Assembly: GCA_012965445.1 (NCBI GenBank)
Contig: DTSJ01000277.1
Span: forward strand, 4,631-10,004
Source of the DNA: Candidatus Hydrogenedentota bacterium
GTDB taxonomy: Bacteria > Hydrogenedentota > Hydrogenedentia > Hydrogenedentiales > GCA-2746185
Direction: 5' to 3'
DNA: 5,374 nt
Shown here: positions 1 to 5,374 of the stretch, piece by piece
Layout: every line of letters starts with the position of its first letter
Position numbering within the stretch: position 1 is the first letter of the stretch
Notes under the pieces: generated by a model
What the model saw: only the letters and a program-made list of their open reading frames with translations
Databases searched by the model: none
What the model was told of the DNA's origin: nothing
Position numbers and translations under genes: made by a program

Positions 1-88
1 CCTCCAGTTCCTGCGCCCAGGTGGTGGAACAGAGCATCAGTGTGGCGAGTGTTGTGAGGGCATATCGAGGGAATAAATTCAGTGTCAT
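1..88 (-). CDS. N-terminal end of an exported protein, partial (runs off the left edge)
   Basis: The reverse strand reads from an ATG at 86-88 for 29 codons without a stop to the window edge. The peptide is a clear Sec signal: a short N-terminus with an Arg at residue 8, a hydrophobic core over residues 9-20, and a likely cleavage site after Thr-Trp-Ala (residues 23-25), followed by Gln-Glu-Leu-Glu. Cys20 is preceded by Leu rather than Gly, Ala or Ser, so a lipoprotein signal is unlikely. A GGAG ribosome binding site lies at 95-98, six bases before the ATG. A sigma70-like promoter lies farther upstream at 141-170. The gene is divergent from the DUF885 peptidase gene, with 162 bases between the two start codons. 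The mature domain lies outside the window, so no function can be given. Confidence 0.72.
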   Translation of the reverse strand, partial: MTLNLFPRYALTTLATLMLCSTTWAQELE

Positions 89-140
89 CGGTTTCTCCAG
101 GTCACGTTTCGTTGATTAGTTTTGGCCTCGGAATCGCGGA

Positions 141-170
141 ATTCTAATACACTGGAAACGAAAATGTAAA
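141..170 (-). promoter_or_regulatory. Sigma70-like promoter for the leftward exported-protein gene
   Basis: Read on the reverse strand, TTTACA (165-170) and TAGAAT (141-146) are separated by 18 bases. Each hexamer matches 5 of 6 consensus positions. Transcription would start near 134, giving a leader of about 45 bases before the ATG at 88. The -35 lies in a short direct repeat on the + strand, TGTAAAG at 165-171 and again at 174-180. That repeat could be a regulator half-site pair or chance. Confidence 0.42.
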
Positions 171-237
171 GGCTGTAAAGTAGGAGATTGTGTTTAGTGC
201 ATATTCGTTGAAAGATGTGGATGAATCGGGACGAAGC

Positions 238-243
238 GAGGAG
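238..243 (+). promoter_or_regulatory. Ribosome binding site that fixes the GTG start of the DUF885 gene
   Basis: GAGGAG lies seven bases before the GTG at 251. The first in-frame ATG (272) has no comparable site and would cut off the charged N-region of the signal peptide, so GTG is the better start. Confidence 0.7.
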
Positions 244-250
244 ATAACAG

Positions 251-2077
251 GTGAAGAGTGTGAGTTTGAAAATGCTGGTGCTAGGGTTGACGCTGCTTGC
301 CGGGGCGCGCGCTGAGGGGCAGTCTGAGAGTGACCGGCTTAATGAATTTTTCGAGGAGTCTTTTCAACGGATACTGGATGTCAGCCCGATGTATCAGTCT
401 TCTCTGGGCATCAAGAAGGACTATGACAAATGGGACGATCTCTCGGAAGCGGCGGTGACGCGGGAGTTTTCGATGAATGTGGAGGGCCTTGCGCGACTTC
501 GGAGCGAGTTTGATTATGGGAAGTTGGATGACCAGGCGAAGATCAGCTATCGTCTGTTTGAGGAGCAGGCCGAGCAATACATCGAGCGGTTCCCGTGGCG
601 GAAGTACCGATATTTGGCCACACAGATGCGCGGACTTCACGCGAGCGTACCGTCGTTTCTGATTAACACGCATCGCGTTAGTACGCTTAAAGACGCGCAG
701 GACTATGTGAGGCGTCTTGAGGGAATCGAAGGATTGTTTGATCAGCTGATCGTCAATATCAATGAGCAGGCAGATTTGGGAATTATTGCGCCGAAGTTCG
801 TTTTTGAGGCGGTGATTGAAGCCTGCGCGAACGTTATTCGGGGTGAGCCTTTTTCGCAGACCGGGTCGGACAGTACGCTGCTTGCAGATTTGCGTGAAAA
901 AATCGCAGAACTATCGCCGGAAACCATTCCCGAAGCCGAAGGCGAGCGTTTGATCGCAGAGGCGCGAATGGCGCTGCTGGAGCATGTGGAGCCTGCGTAT
1001 GGGAAGCTGATTGAGACGCTGACGGATCTTGAGGAACGGGCGACGGACGAGGACGGAGCGTGGAAATTTCCTGAGGGGGATATTTATTACCGCAAGGCGC
1101 TGCAGTGGACGACGACGACCGATATGCCGCCGGATGAGATTCACGACCTCGGTCTCGCAGAAATGGATCGCATCCACACGGAAATGCGTGTCATTATGAA
1201 TAAGGTGAGATTCAGAGGCTCACTTTCCGAATTTTTCGATTTCACGCGTACCGACCCGCAATTCTTCAAGCCCAACACTGAAGCCGGAAAACAGGAGTAT
1301 CTCGACGAAGCTACGGCAATCATCGATACCATGCGGGGACGACTCGACGAAATGTTCCTCACCATGCCGGAAGCCAGAATCGACGTGAAACGGGTCGAGG
1401 CATTCCGCGAAAAATCCGCAGGGAAGGCCTTCTACCAACGGCCCGCACCGGACGGATCTCGGCCGGGAACTTACTATGCGAACCTTCGGGATATGGCTGA
1501 TATGCCTTTGTATCAGATGGAGGCTCTGGCATATCATGAGGGGATTCCGGGACACCACATGCAGGTCAGCATTGCGCAGGAACTGGAAGGCCTTCCGAAG
1601 TTTCGGAAGTATGGCAGATATACGGCGTACATTGAGGGATGGGGACTTTACAGCGAAACTTCGCCCAAGGAAATGGGCATGTACCAGGACCCCTACTCTG
1701 ATTTCGGGCGCCTTGCGATGGAGCTTTGGCGTGCGGCCCGGCTGGTTGTGGATACCGGGCTGCATCACAAACGCTGGACGCGGCAGGAGGCGATCGATTA
1801 TTTGGTTGAGAATACGCCGAATCCGGAGGGAGATTGTATTCATGCGATCGAGCGTTATATTGTGATGCCTTCGCAGGCGACGGCTTACAAGATTGGGATG
1901 ATAAAGATTATGGAGCTCCGTCGGCGCGCTCGACAAGAGCTCGCCAGCTACTACCATATCCGCGAATTCCACGATGCCATCCTCAAAAACGGAGCACTTC
2001 CTCTTGACATTCTCGACGAACAAGTAACGCAATGGATCGAAAGAACCTTGCAATCCATAGGGAGCAAACCCCAATGA
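251..2077 (+). CDS. Secreted DUF885-family zinc metallopeptidase-like protein
   Basis: This 608-residue protein starts with GTG. A signal peptide covers residues 1-21, with a probable cleavage after Ala-Arg-Ala, so it should act in the periplasm or outside the cell. The C-terminal half carries the hallmarks of DUF885 (PF05960): a Tyr-x-Arg-Pro-Ala-Pro-Asp-Gly-Ser-Arg-Pro-Gly segment, the metal-site motif HEGIPGHH (residues 429-436), EGWGLYSE (462-469) and SQATAYKIG (541-549), then a C-terminal FHDAIL...GALPLDIL segment. By analogy with gluzincin-type peptidases, His429 and His435 or His436 plus Glu462 would bind zinc and Glu430 would be the general base; this is inference. The length is normal for the family and no key motif is missing. 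The natural substrate is unknown. It is the first gene of a pair, overlapping the sulfatase by four bases. Codon use changes abruptly within it near 1148, 1486 and 1914. Confidence 0.9.
   Translation: MKSVSLKMLVLGLTLLAGARAEGQSESDRLNEFFEESFQRILDVSPMYQSSLGIKKDYDKWDDLSEAAVTREFSMNVEGLARLRSEFDYGKLDDQAKISYRLFEEQAEQYIERFPWRKYRYLATQMRGLHASVPSFLINTHRVSTLKDAQDYVRRLEGIEGLFDQLIVNINEQADLGIIAPKFVFEAVIEACANVIRGEPFSQTGSDSTLLADLREKIAELSPETIPEAEGERLIAEARMALLEHVEPAYGKLIETLTDLEERATDEDGAWKFPEGDIYYRKALQWTTTTDMPPDEIHDLGLAEMDRIHTEMRVIMNKVRFRGSLSEFFDFTRTDPQFFKPNTEAGKQEYLDEATAIIDTMRGRLDEMFLTMPEARIDVKRVEAFREKSAGKAFYQRPAPDGSRPGTYYANLRDMADMPLYQMEALAYHEGIPGHHMQVSIAQELEGLPKFRKYGRYTAYIEGWGLYSETSPKEMGMYQDPYSDFGRLAMELWRAARLVVDTGLHHKRWTRQEAIDYLVENTPNPEGDCIHAIERYIVMPSQATAYKIGMIKIMELRRRARQELASYYHIREFHDAILKNGALPLDILDEQVTQWIERTLQSIGSKPQ
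2059..2064 (+). promoter_or_regulatory. Internal ribosome binding site for the sulfatase, supporting the ATGA start
   Basis: AGGGAG within the last codons of the DUF885 gene lies nine bases before the ATG at 2074. It supports this start over the upstream in-frame ATG at 2032. The start codon overlaps the TGA of the previous gene (ATGA, 2074-2077), an arrangement typical of translational coupling. Confidence 0.65.
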
Positions 2078-3501
2078 CGTTTAGACATTTGCCAAAGACA
2101 TCTGTTCCTGCATTCGCTGCCGCGTTTCTAGCACTGACTTCCATCTCAGCCATCGCCGCACCACCTAACCTCCTCATTCTGGTGACGGACGATCAACGTT
2201 GGGACGCGATGGGGTGTGCGGGAAATGAGATTATTCAGACGCCGAACATGGATAGGCTTGCGAAGGGCGGGACGCGGTTTACGAATGCGTTTGCGACGAC
2301 TGCGATTTGTTGTGCGAGTCGGGCGAGTTTGTTGACGGGGATGTACGCGAGTACACACGGGATTGAAGATTTTGCTACGGTGCTGCCGGGCGCTCTTTTT
2401 GCGCAGAGTTATCCTGCGCTGATGCGTGAGGCGGGGTATCATACGGGATTTGTGGGGAAATGGGGCGTGGGGAATGTGCTACCGAGGGACAAGTTCGACG
2501 TGTTCAAGGGCTTCGGTGGACAGGGCCAGTATTTTAATGATGTTGAGGGCGAGACGGTCCACATGACTGAGATGATTGGGAACAACGCGGTGGATTATTT
2601 GCGCGAACGGGATGCGGACAAGCCGTTTTGTTTGTCGGTGAGTTTTAAGGCACCGCACGTGCAGGACAATGATCCGCGTCAGTTTTTGTTCGATCCGGTT
2701 TATGAAGATTTGTATATGAATGATACGATGCCGGTGGCCGAGAGTGCGACTGAGGAATTCTATAATCAGCAGCCGGATCTGTTGCGGGTTTCGGAGGGAC
2801 GGAACCGATGGGTGAGACGATTTTCTAATTATGAGCATCATCAGACTTCGGTGAAGGGGTATTATCGCTTGATCAGCGGGATCGATATTGTGATCGGGCG
2901 ATTGATGAAGGTGTTGGAGGAGAAAAACATAGCGGACAACACGGTGATCATTTTTACTTCGGATCACGGATTTTTCCTGGGGGAGCGGGGGCTTGCTGGA
3001 AAGTGGACTATGCACGAGGAGTCTATTCGTGTGCCGTTTATCGTTTATGATCCGCGTCCCGGCGCGCGGAACCGTCGAGCAACGGCGGAGGAGGCTGTGC
3101 TGAATATTGATCTGGCACCGACGGTGCTGGATTTCGCGGGGATTGATGCGCCGGATTCGATGCAGGGACGTAGTGTTCGTCCGGTGACGAGCGATTCATC
3201 GGTGCCGTGGCGGACGAGTTGGTATTACGAGCATCATTTTGCCCGTGAGCGGAAGGACTTTATTCCGGCATCTGAAGGGGTGCGGACGGAGGATTGGAAG
3301 TATATTCGGTATGTTGATGCGGAGCCTGTGTTTGAGGAGTTGTATCACGTTGGAGAGGATCCGCTTGAGATGGAGAATCTGGCGGGGGATTCTGTGTATG
3401 GGGATTGGCTTGCGGGGATGCGGGAATCGTGGAGGACTTGGCGGGGGAGTTTGAAGCCTTGGGATAGCATCGAGGCTAAGCGGTGGAAAGAGCCGGAGTA
3501 A
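2074..3501 (+). CDS. Secreted type I (S1 family) formylglycine-dependent sulfatase
   Basis: The protein has 475 residues from the ATG that overlaps the preceding stop; this start places a signal peptide exactly at the N-terminus (cleavage probably after Ala-Ile-Ala, residues 26-28). It hydrolyses sulfate esters, probably on sugars or polysaccharides; the exact substrate cannot be read from sequence. Visible motifs are the metal-binding Asp39-Asp40, the sulfatase signature CCASRASLLTG with Cys79 as the residue converted to formylglycine (C-x-A-x-R) and Arg83, Lys129 in GKWGVG, His195 in APH, Asp297-His298 in SDHG, and Lys310 in GKWTMHEES. A C-terminal region with WKYIRY and ELYHVGEDPLEMENLAGD matches the usual sulfatase C-terminal subdomain. 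One oddity is Gly131, where most relatives have His (KWHxG). Activity needs a formylglycine-generating or anaerobic maturase enzyme, which is not in the window. The length is usual for the family. Its coupling to the DUF885 gene suggests joint expression. Confidence 0.93.
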   Translation: MTFRHLPKTSVPAFAAAFLALTSISAIAAPPNLLILVTDDQRWDAMGCAGNEIIQTPNMDRLAKGGTRFTNAFATTAICCASRASLLTGMYASTHGIEDFATVLPGALFAQSYPALMREAGYHTGFVGKWGVGNVLPRDKFDVFKGFGGQGQYFNDVEGETVHMTEMIGNNAVDYLRERDADKPFCLSVSFKAPHVQDNDPRQFLFDPVYEDLYMNDTMPVAESATEEFYNQQPDLLRVSEGRNRWVRRFSNYEHHQTSVKGYYRLISGIDIVIGRLMKVLEEKNIADNTVIIFTSDHGFFLGERGLAGKWTMHEESIRVPFIVYDPRPGARNRRATAEEAVLNIDLAPTVLDFAGIDAPDSMQGRSVRPVTSDSSVPWRTSWYYEHHFARERKDFIPASEGVRTEDWKYIRYVDAEPVFEELYHVGEDPLEMENLAGDSVYGDWLAGMRESWRTWRGSLKPWDSIEAKRWKEPE

Positions 3502-3585
3502 GCGAACAATTCTCTTCGTTTTGTAAAGTGTTCCACTGAGGCGGTCAGCAAGAAGTGAAGTATTTTCGCCGCATAAAAGTAGATT

Positions 3586-3594
3586 TGGTATACT
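3586..3594 (+). promoter_or_regulatory. Extended -10 promoter directly upstream of the desaturase start, possibly leaderless
   Basis: TGGTATACT contains an extended -10 TG (3586-3587) and TATACT (3589-3594), matching 5 of 6 consensus bases. No good -35 lies 16-18 bases upstream, as is usual for extended -10 promoters. Transcription would begin about seven bases downstream, at the ATG itself (3601). The only Shine-Dalgarno-like bases, AGGA at 3597-3600, touch the ATG and are too close to act, which fits a leaderless message. Confidence 0.35.
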
Positions 3595-3600
3595 TTAGGA

Positions 3601-4032
3601 ATGGTAGATTCCGGTCCACAGCACGACGAAATGGGCCCTGTGACCCGCTTCATTGAGCTTGCGAGTATCACCGTGTCGGTAGGAATGGTGATCGCCCTCG
3701 GGAATCGGTTTGTATTTCTCCCGGACATGCTGGTCTGGTGGACGCCGTTGGTAATCGTTGCTGGAGCGTTGACCACAGATTTCATGTCCGGAATGATCCA
3801 TTGGTTTGCAGACACTTGGGGAAGCGAGAATATGCCCGTGCTGGGACGGAGACTGCTCCGCCCGTTCAGAGTACACCATGTGAATCCGGATGATTTTTTG
3901 CGTCGCGATTTCATCGATACAAACGGAGATGTCGCTATGGTCGTCTTCCCTCTCCTGCTTCTTGGGCTGACGCTCCCCATCGATACAAGTGTCCAATGCG
4001 CTCTGGCACTTTTCTTTGCCGTAGTCGCGTAA
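3601..4032 (+). CDS. C-terminally truncated CarF/PEDS1-type lipid desaturase (probable pseudogene)
   Basis: These 143 residues match the N-terminal part of the lipid desaturase family PF10520. That family includes bacterial CarF and animal PEDS1/TMEM189 (plasmanylethanolamine desaturase, which makes the vinyl-ether bond of plasmalogens) and plant FAD4. Visible are two hydrophobic segments (about 17-35 and 44-60), the family signature SGMIHWFADTWGS (63-75), RPFRVHHVNPDD (87-98), RRDFIDTNGD (101-110) and a third hydrophobic stretch from 111. Complete relatives continue for roughly 80 more residues with NQxHxWxH and HHxxHH-type iron ligands. Here a TAA follows just before that region, and none of the three forward frames downstream encodes it, so a single frameshift does not explain the loss. 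Without those histidines the di-iron site cannot form, and catalysis is unlikely. An in-frame TAG at 3580 limits upstream extension, so ATG 3601 is the start. The CarF versus FAD4 assignment rests on the DTWGS...RPFR...HHxxP pattern. Confidence 0.8.
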   Translation: MVDSGPQHDEMGPVTRFIELASITVSVGMVIALGNRFVFLPDMLVWWTPLVIVAGALTTDFMSGMIHWFADTWGSENMPVLGRRLLRPFRVHHVNPDDFLRRDFIDTNGDVAMVVFPLLLLGLTLPIDTSVQCALALFFAVVA

Positions 4033-4092
4033 GGTCAAAAAACTCAGCCTAACTCTTTGTACCCTTTGAATAACGAGCATATACGTTTTTGA

Positions 4093-4122
4093 GCAGGAAA
4101 TCTCGGCCTCTTGATTTCCTGC
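4093..4122. repeat. Perfect 10-bp inverted repeat, possible weak terminator
   Basis: GCAGGAAATC (4093-4102) and GATTTCCTGC (4113-4122) are exact reverse complements around a 10-base loop. On the + strand the stem is followed by GTTTAAT, a poor T-tract. It could end transcription from the desaturase side or be an internal part of the lost mobile element. The repeat itself is certain; its role is not. Confidence 0.7.
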
Positions 4123-4174
4123 GTTTAATCAGGGATGATTGCTCCTTTTGTGCATTCGAACATCGGGAGTTTCT

Positions 4175-4255
4175 ATGAGTTTCATTTTGCAGCCATGGCA
4201 TATCGTACTTTTGACTGTATCGCGAAACTTCAATGATACCGGTGCGGATGATTAA
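4175..4255 (+). pseudogene. N-terminal remnant of an integrase-type transposase
   Basis: An ATG at 4175 with a good ribosome binding site (GGGAG, 4165-4169, five bases away) opens 26 codons before TAA. The first 16 residues, MSFILQPWHIVLLTVS, resemble the N-terminus I recall for a family of integrase-core (rve) transposases common in Planctomycetota and Verrucomicrobiota, whose proteins begin MSFLLQPW and continue with a Gly-Trp-Ile-Asn-Arg-Gln-Gln stretch. Here similarity stops after codon 16 (about 4222), and the next ten residues are unrelated. The DDE catalytic domain and the rest of the gene are absent, so the fragment is inactive. It lies 142 bases after the broken desaturase, supporting an insertion-deletion history. 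The match is short and from memory, hence moderate confidence. Confidence 0.5.
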
Positions 4256-4341
4256 TTGCGGGGCACAGCTCTTTTTCGTTTCACCCATTGGATTCCCCCG
4301 AGTTTTGGAGTCGGGCTACAGAGCGTCCCTTATTTATAGGT

Positions 4342-5374
4342 TTAAACGAAGAAGAGGAACCTAATGTCCCCTTTTCCATATGGGAAATTCGGATTAGAAT
4401 CTACTGTGACCTCCAGCCCTTGATGCAACTGTTGCCCTGTATATATTTGTTTTGAATTGGTTTCGGTGTTTCGGACGATGTAGTTTTTCTCAGGCTCCAC
4501 GGCGAACCATTCTGGGAGGGTGTTCATTCTTGGCCAGTCTTTTTTGAAGCCGAAGTAGAGTCGGTGGCGGGGGATGTCAAATTCTATTTTGCCCTGGTAG
4601 TCGGATTCGGATTTTAGGATGATGGCGAGTCCGCCGTCTTTGGTTGGAGCTGCGCCTAGTTCTAGGCCCTGGATCCAGGGTCTGGCGATGAGGCCTTGGG
4701 TGTGCATGAGGGCCTGCATGATTGTAGTGCGAACTCCGTTTGCCTGGAGTTTCATGGTGCCCCAGAGTTCGCCGTTTTCGAGTCGGGTGGGGTGGTCGAC
4801 TACGTTGTTTCGAGTTTCCTGATTGACCCAGTCGAAGCCTTCCTCAACGGGGACACGGTTTAGGAGGTAGATGCCGCCTTCGATTGAGTCTGCGTATCCG
4901 TCGATGAATTCGCCTTTCCATCTGTAATTTGTGTATTGCGGCTTCGCGAGATTTTGTAGCGTTTGTGTAATGGGTTTTGTGTAGTGGTCTGTGTTCATGG
5001 CCATGTCGTACGCCAGGTATCCGACGTAATTGTATCCCCAGCCATCGCTGAGATTTGAGGGGACGTGATTCTCGTTGAGCTGGTTGTACATTATTCCGTC
5101 TGCGTTGCACCCTTTTTCCAGGATGGTGTCGGACATGATTTTTAGTTTTTTCGCATACTCGTTCGCCTTTGCGGGGTAGGCTGTCGTGAGGACCGCCTGA
5201 AGGAGTCCCAGTCCGCCGATGATTTCGCAGCCGTGATCGCGTAGGCGTTTGGGCTCGAAATCGTCGTTGGAGAAGTAGTAGTCCGCGATGCGGATAGAGT
5301 ATTCGAGATATTTGGGATTGCCGGTGATCGTGTAGAGGCGGGCAAGGGCTTGCAGTTGCTCGCCGTTTACTTCG
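4342..5374 (-). CDS. Uncharacterised alpha/alpha-toroid-like protein with C-terminal beta domain, partial at 5' end
   Basis: The reverse-strand frame is open from the right edge to a TAA at 4342-4344, giving 343 visible residues; the Met at 5136 is internal because 79 well-formed codons precede it. The N-terminal two thirds show helical hairpin units such as ALARLYTITGNPKYLEYSIR (9-28). There are conserved-looking loops with GCEIIGGLGLL (48-58), DGIMYNQ (92-98), SDGWGYNY (109-116) and DGYADSIEGGIYLLNR (158-173). This pattern fits six-hairpin (alpha/alpha)-barrel glycosidases and lyases. The last ~105 residues contain alternating hydrophobic strands, a PRHRLYFGF stretch and a PEWFAVEP stretch, and look like a beta-sandwich. 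I recall similar 'hypothetical' proteins from PVC bacteria but no assigned activity. Acidic residues in the loops (Asp110, Asp158, Asp162, Glu165) are candidate catalytic positions only. The true start and any signal peptide lie outside the window. No clear terminator follows the stop. Confidence 0.8.
   Translation of the reverse strand, partial: EVNGEQLQALARLYTITGNPKYLEYSIRIADYYFSNDDFEPKRLRDHGCEIIGGLGLLQAVLTTAYPAKANEYAKKLKIMSDTILEKGCNADGIMYNQLNENHVPSNLSDGWGYNYVGYLAYDMAMNTDHYTKPITQTLQNLAKPQYTNYRWKGEFIDGYADSIEGGIYLLNRVPVEEGFDWVNQETRNNVVDHPTRLENGELWGTMKLQANGVRTTIMQALMHTQGLIARPWIQGLELGAAPTKDGGLAIILKSESDYQGKIEFDIPRHRLYFGFKKDWPRMNTLPEWFAVEPEKNYIVRNTETNSKQIYTGQQLHQGLEVTVDSNPNFPYGKGDIRFLFFV

Larger units (their letters stand above)
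4033..4341. other. Scar region between truncated desaturase and leftward gene
   Basis: These 309 bases hold no intact gene. They contain a perfect 10-bp inverted repeat (4093-4122) and a transposase start remnant (4175-4255). There is also a weaker CCCGA/TCGGG hairpin (4297-4301 with 4311-4315) without a T-tract. The sequence is less G/T-skewed than its flanks. It joins the broken desaturase to the 3' end of the leftward gene and is best read as debris of an insertion followed by deletion. The exact element ends are not visible: GGGCTACA at 4313-4320 would fit a TGTAGCCC-type terminus, but I found no convincing partner near 4020-4035. Confidence 0.45.

Noticed and set aside
120..150. Rightward promoter candidate with TCTAAT at 143-148
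   Set aside because: The -10 is fair, but no acceptable -35 lies at 16-18 bases, and it overlaps the stronger leftward promoter.
215..247. Ten-codon upstream frame ending at the DUF885 ribosome binding site
   Set aside because: No ribosome binding site and no attenuation-like codon pattern; probably chance.
2032..2073. Longer sulfatase start 14 codons upstream
   Set aside because: It would put charged residues before the signal peptide. ATG 2074 has an AGGGAG site nine bases away and a clean signal sequence.
1220..2074. 284-codon leftward open frame inside the DUF885 gene
   Set aside because: It is antisense to a well-supported conserved protein and shows no domain of its own.
3500..3522. 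Possible terminator after the sulfatase (AAGCGAA / TTCGTTT with TTTT)
   Set aside because: The stem is seven pairs including a G-T wobble and only two G-C pairs, too weak to call.
4049..4288. 79-codon leftward open frame with a GGGGG stretch upstream of its ATG
   Set aside because: It overlaps the transposase remnant and the inverted repeat, shows no recognisable domain, and has a low-complexity Lys/Arg/Ser-rich composition typical of a chance frame.
4342..5136. Reading the right-hand gene as complete from the Met at 5136
   Set aside because: The frame stays open and protein-like for 79 more codons to the window edge, with helical-repeat character, so this Met is internal.

Overview
The window looks like a chromosomal segment from a bacterium of the PVC group (Verrucomicrobiota or Planctomycetota type). 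This is inferred from a secreted S1 sulfatase, a secreted DUF885 metallopeptidase, a large uncharacterised helical-toroid-like protein and a transposase start peptide of a type I associate with those phyla. No rRNA or other phylogenetic marker is present, so the assignment is tentative. No tRNA, rRNA or CRISPR array was seen.

Layout. Positions 1-88 hold the first 29 codons of a leftward gene for an exported protein, with a good sigma70-like promoter at 141-170. Divergent from it, a rightward two-gene unit encodes a DUF885 metallopeptidase (251-2077) and a type I sulfatase (2074-3501). These are joined by an ATGA overlap and so are probably translated together. Both carry signal peptides, which suggests extracytoplasmic breakdown of sulfated and peptide-containing material; the shared substrate is inference.

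After a 99-base gap, 3601-4032 encodes the N-terminal part of a CarF/PEDS1-type lipid desaturase (plasmalogen-forming family). It stops just before the conserved C-terminal histidine region. Its promoter candidate is an extended -10 placed so that transcription would begin at or next to the ATG. The next 309 bases hold a perfect 10-bp inverted repeat and a short peptide-coding remnant that matches the start of a PVC-type integrase/transposase. Together these suggest an insertion followed by deletion, which removed the desaturase 3' end. From 4342 to the right edge, a leftward gene open at its 5' end encodes an uncharacterised protein resembling an alpha/alpha-toroid glycosidase or lyase with a C-terminal beta domain.

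Base composition is unusual. The + strand is G/T-rich through most of the window, whatever the gene direction. Two sharply bounded tracts (about 1148-1480 and 1914-2176) reverse this and change codon choice abruptly; the second crosses the peptidase-sulfatase junction. I found no clearly new multi-gene system. The points most worth a second look are the truncated desaturase beside the transposase remnant, the codon mosaic, and the coupled peptidase-sulfatase pair.
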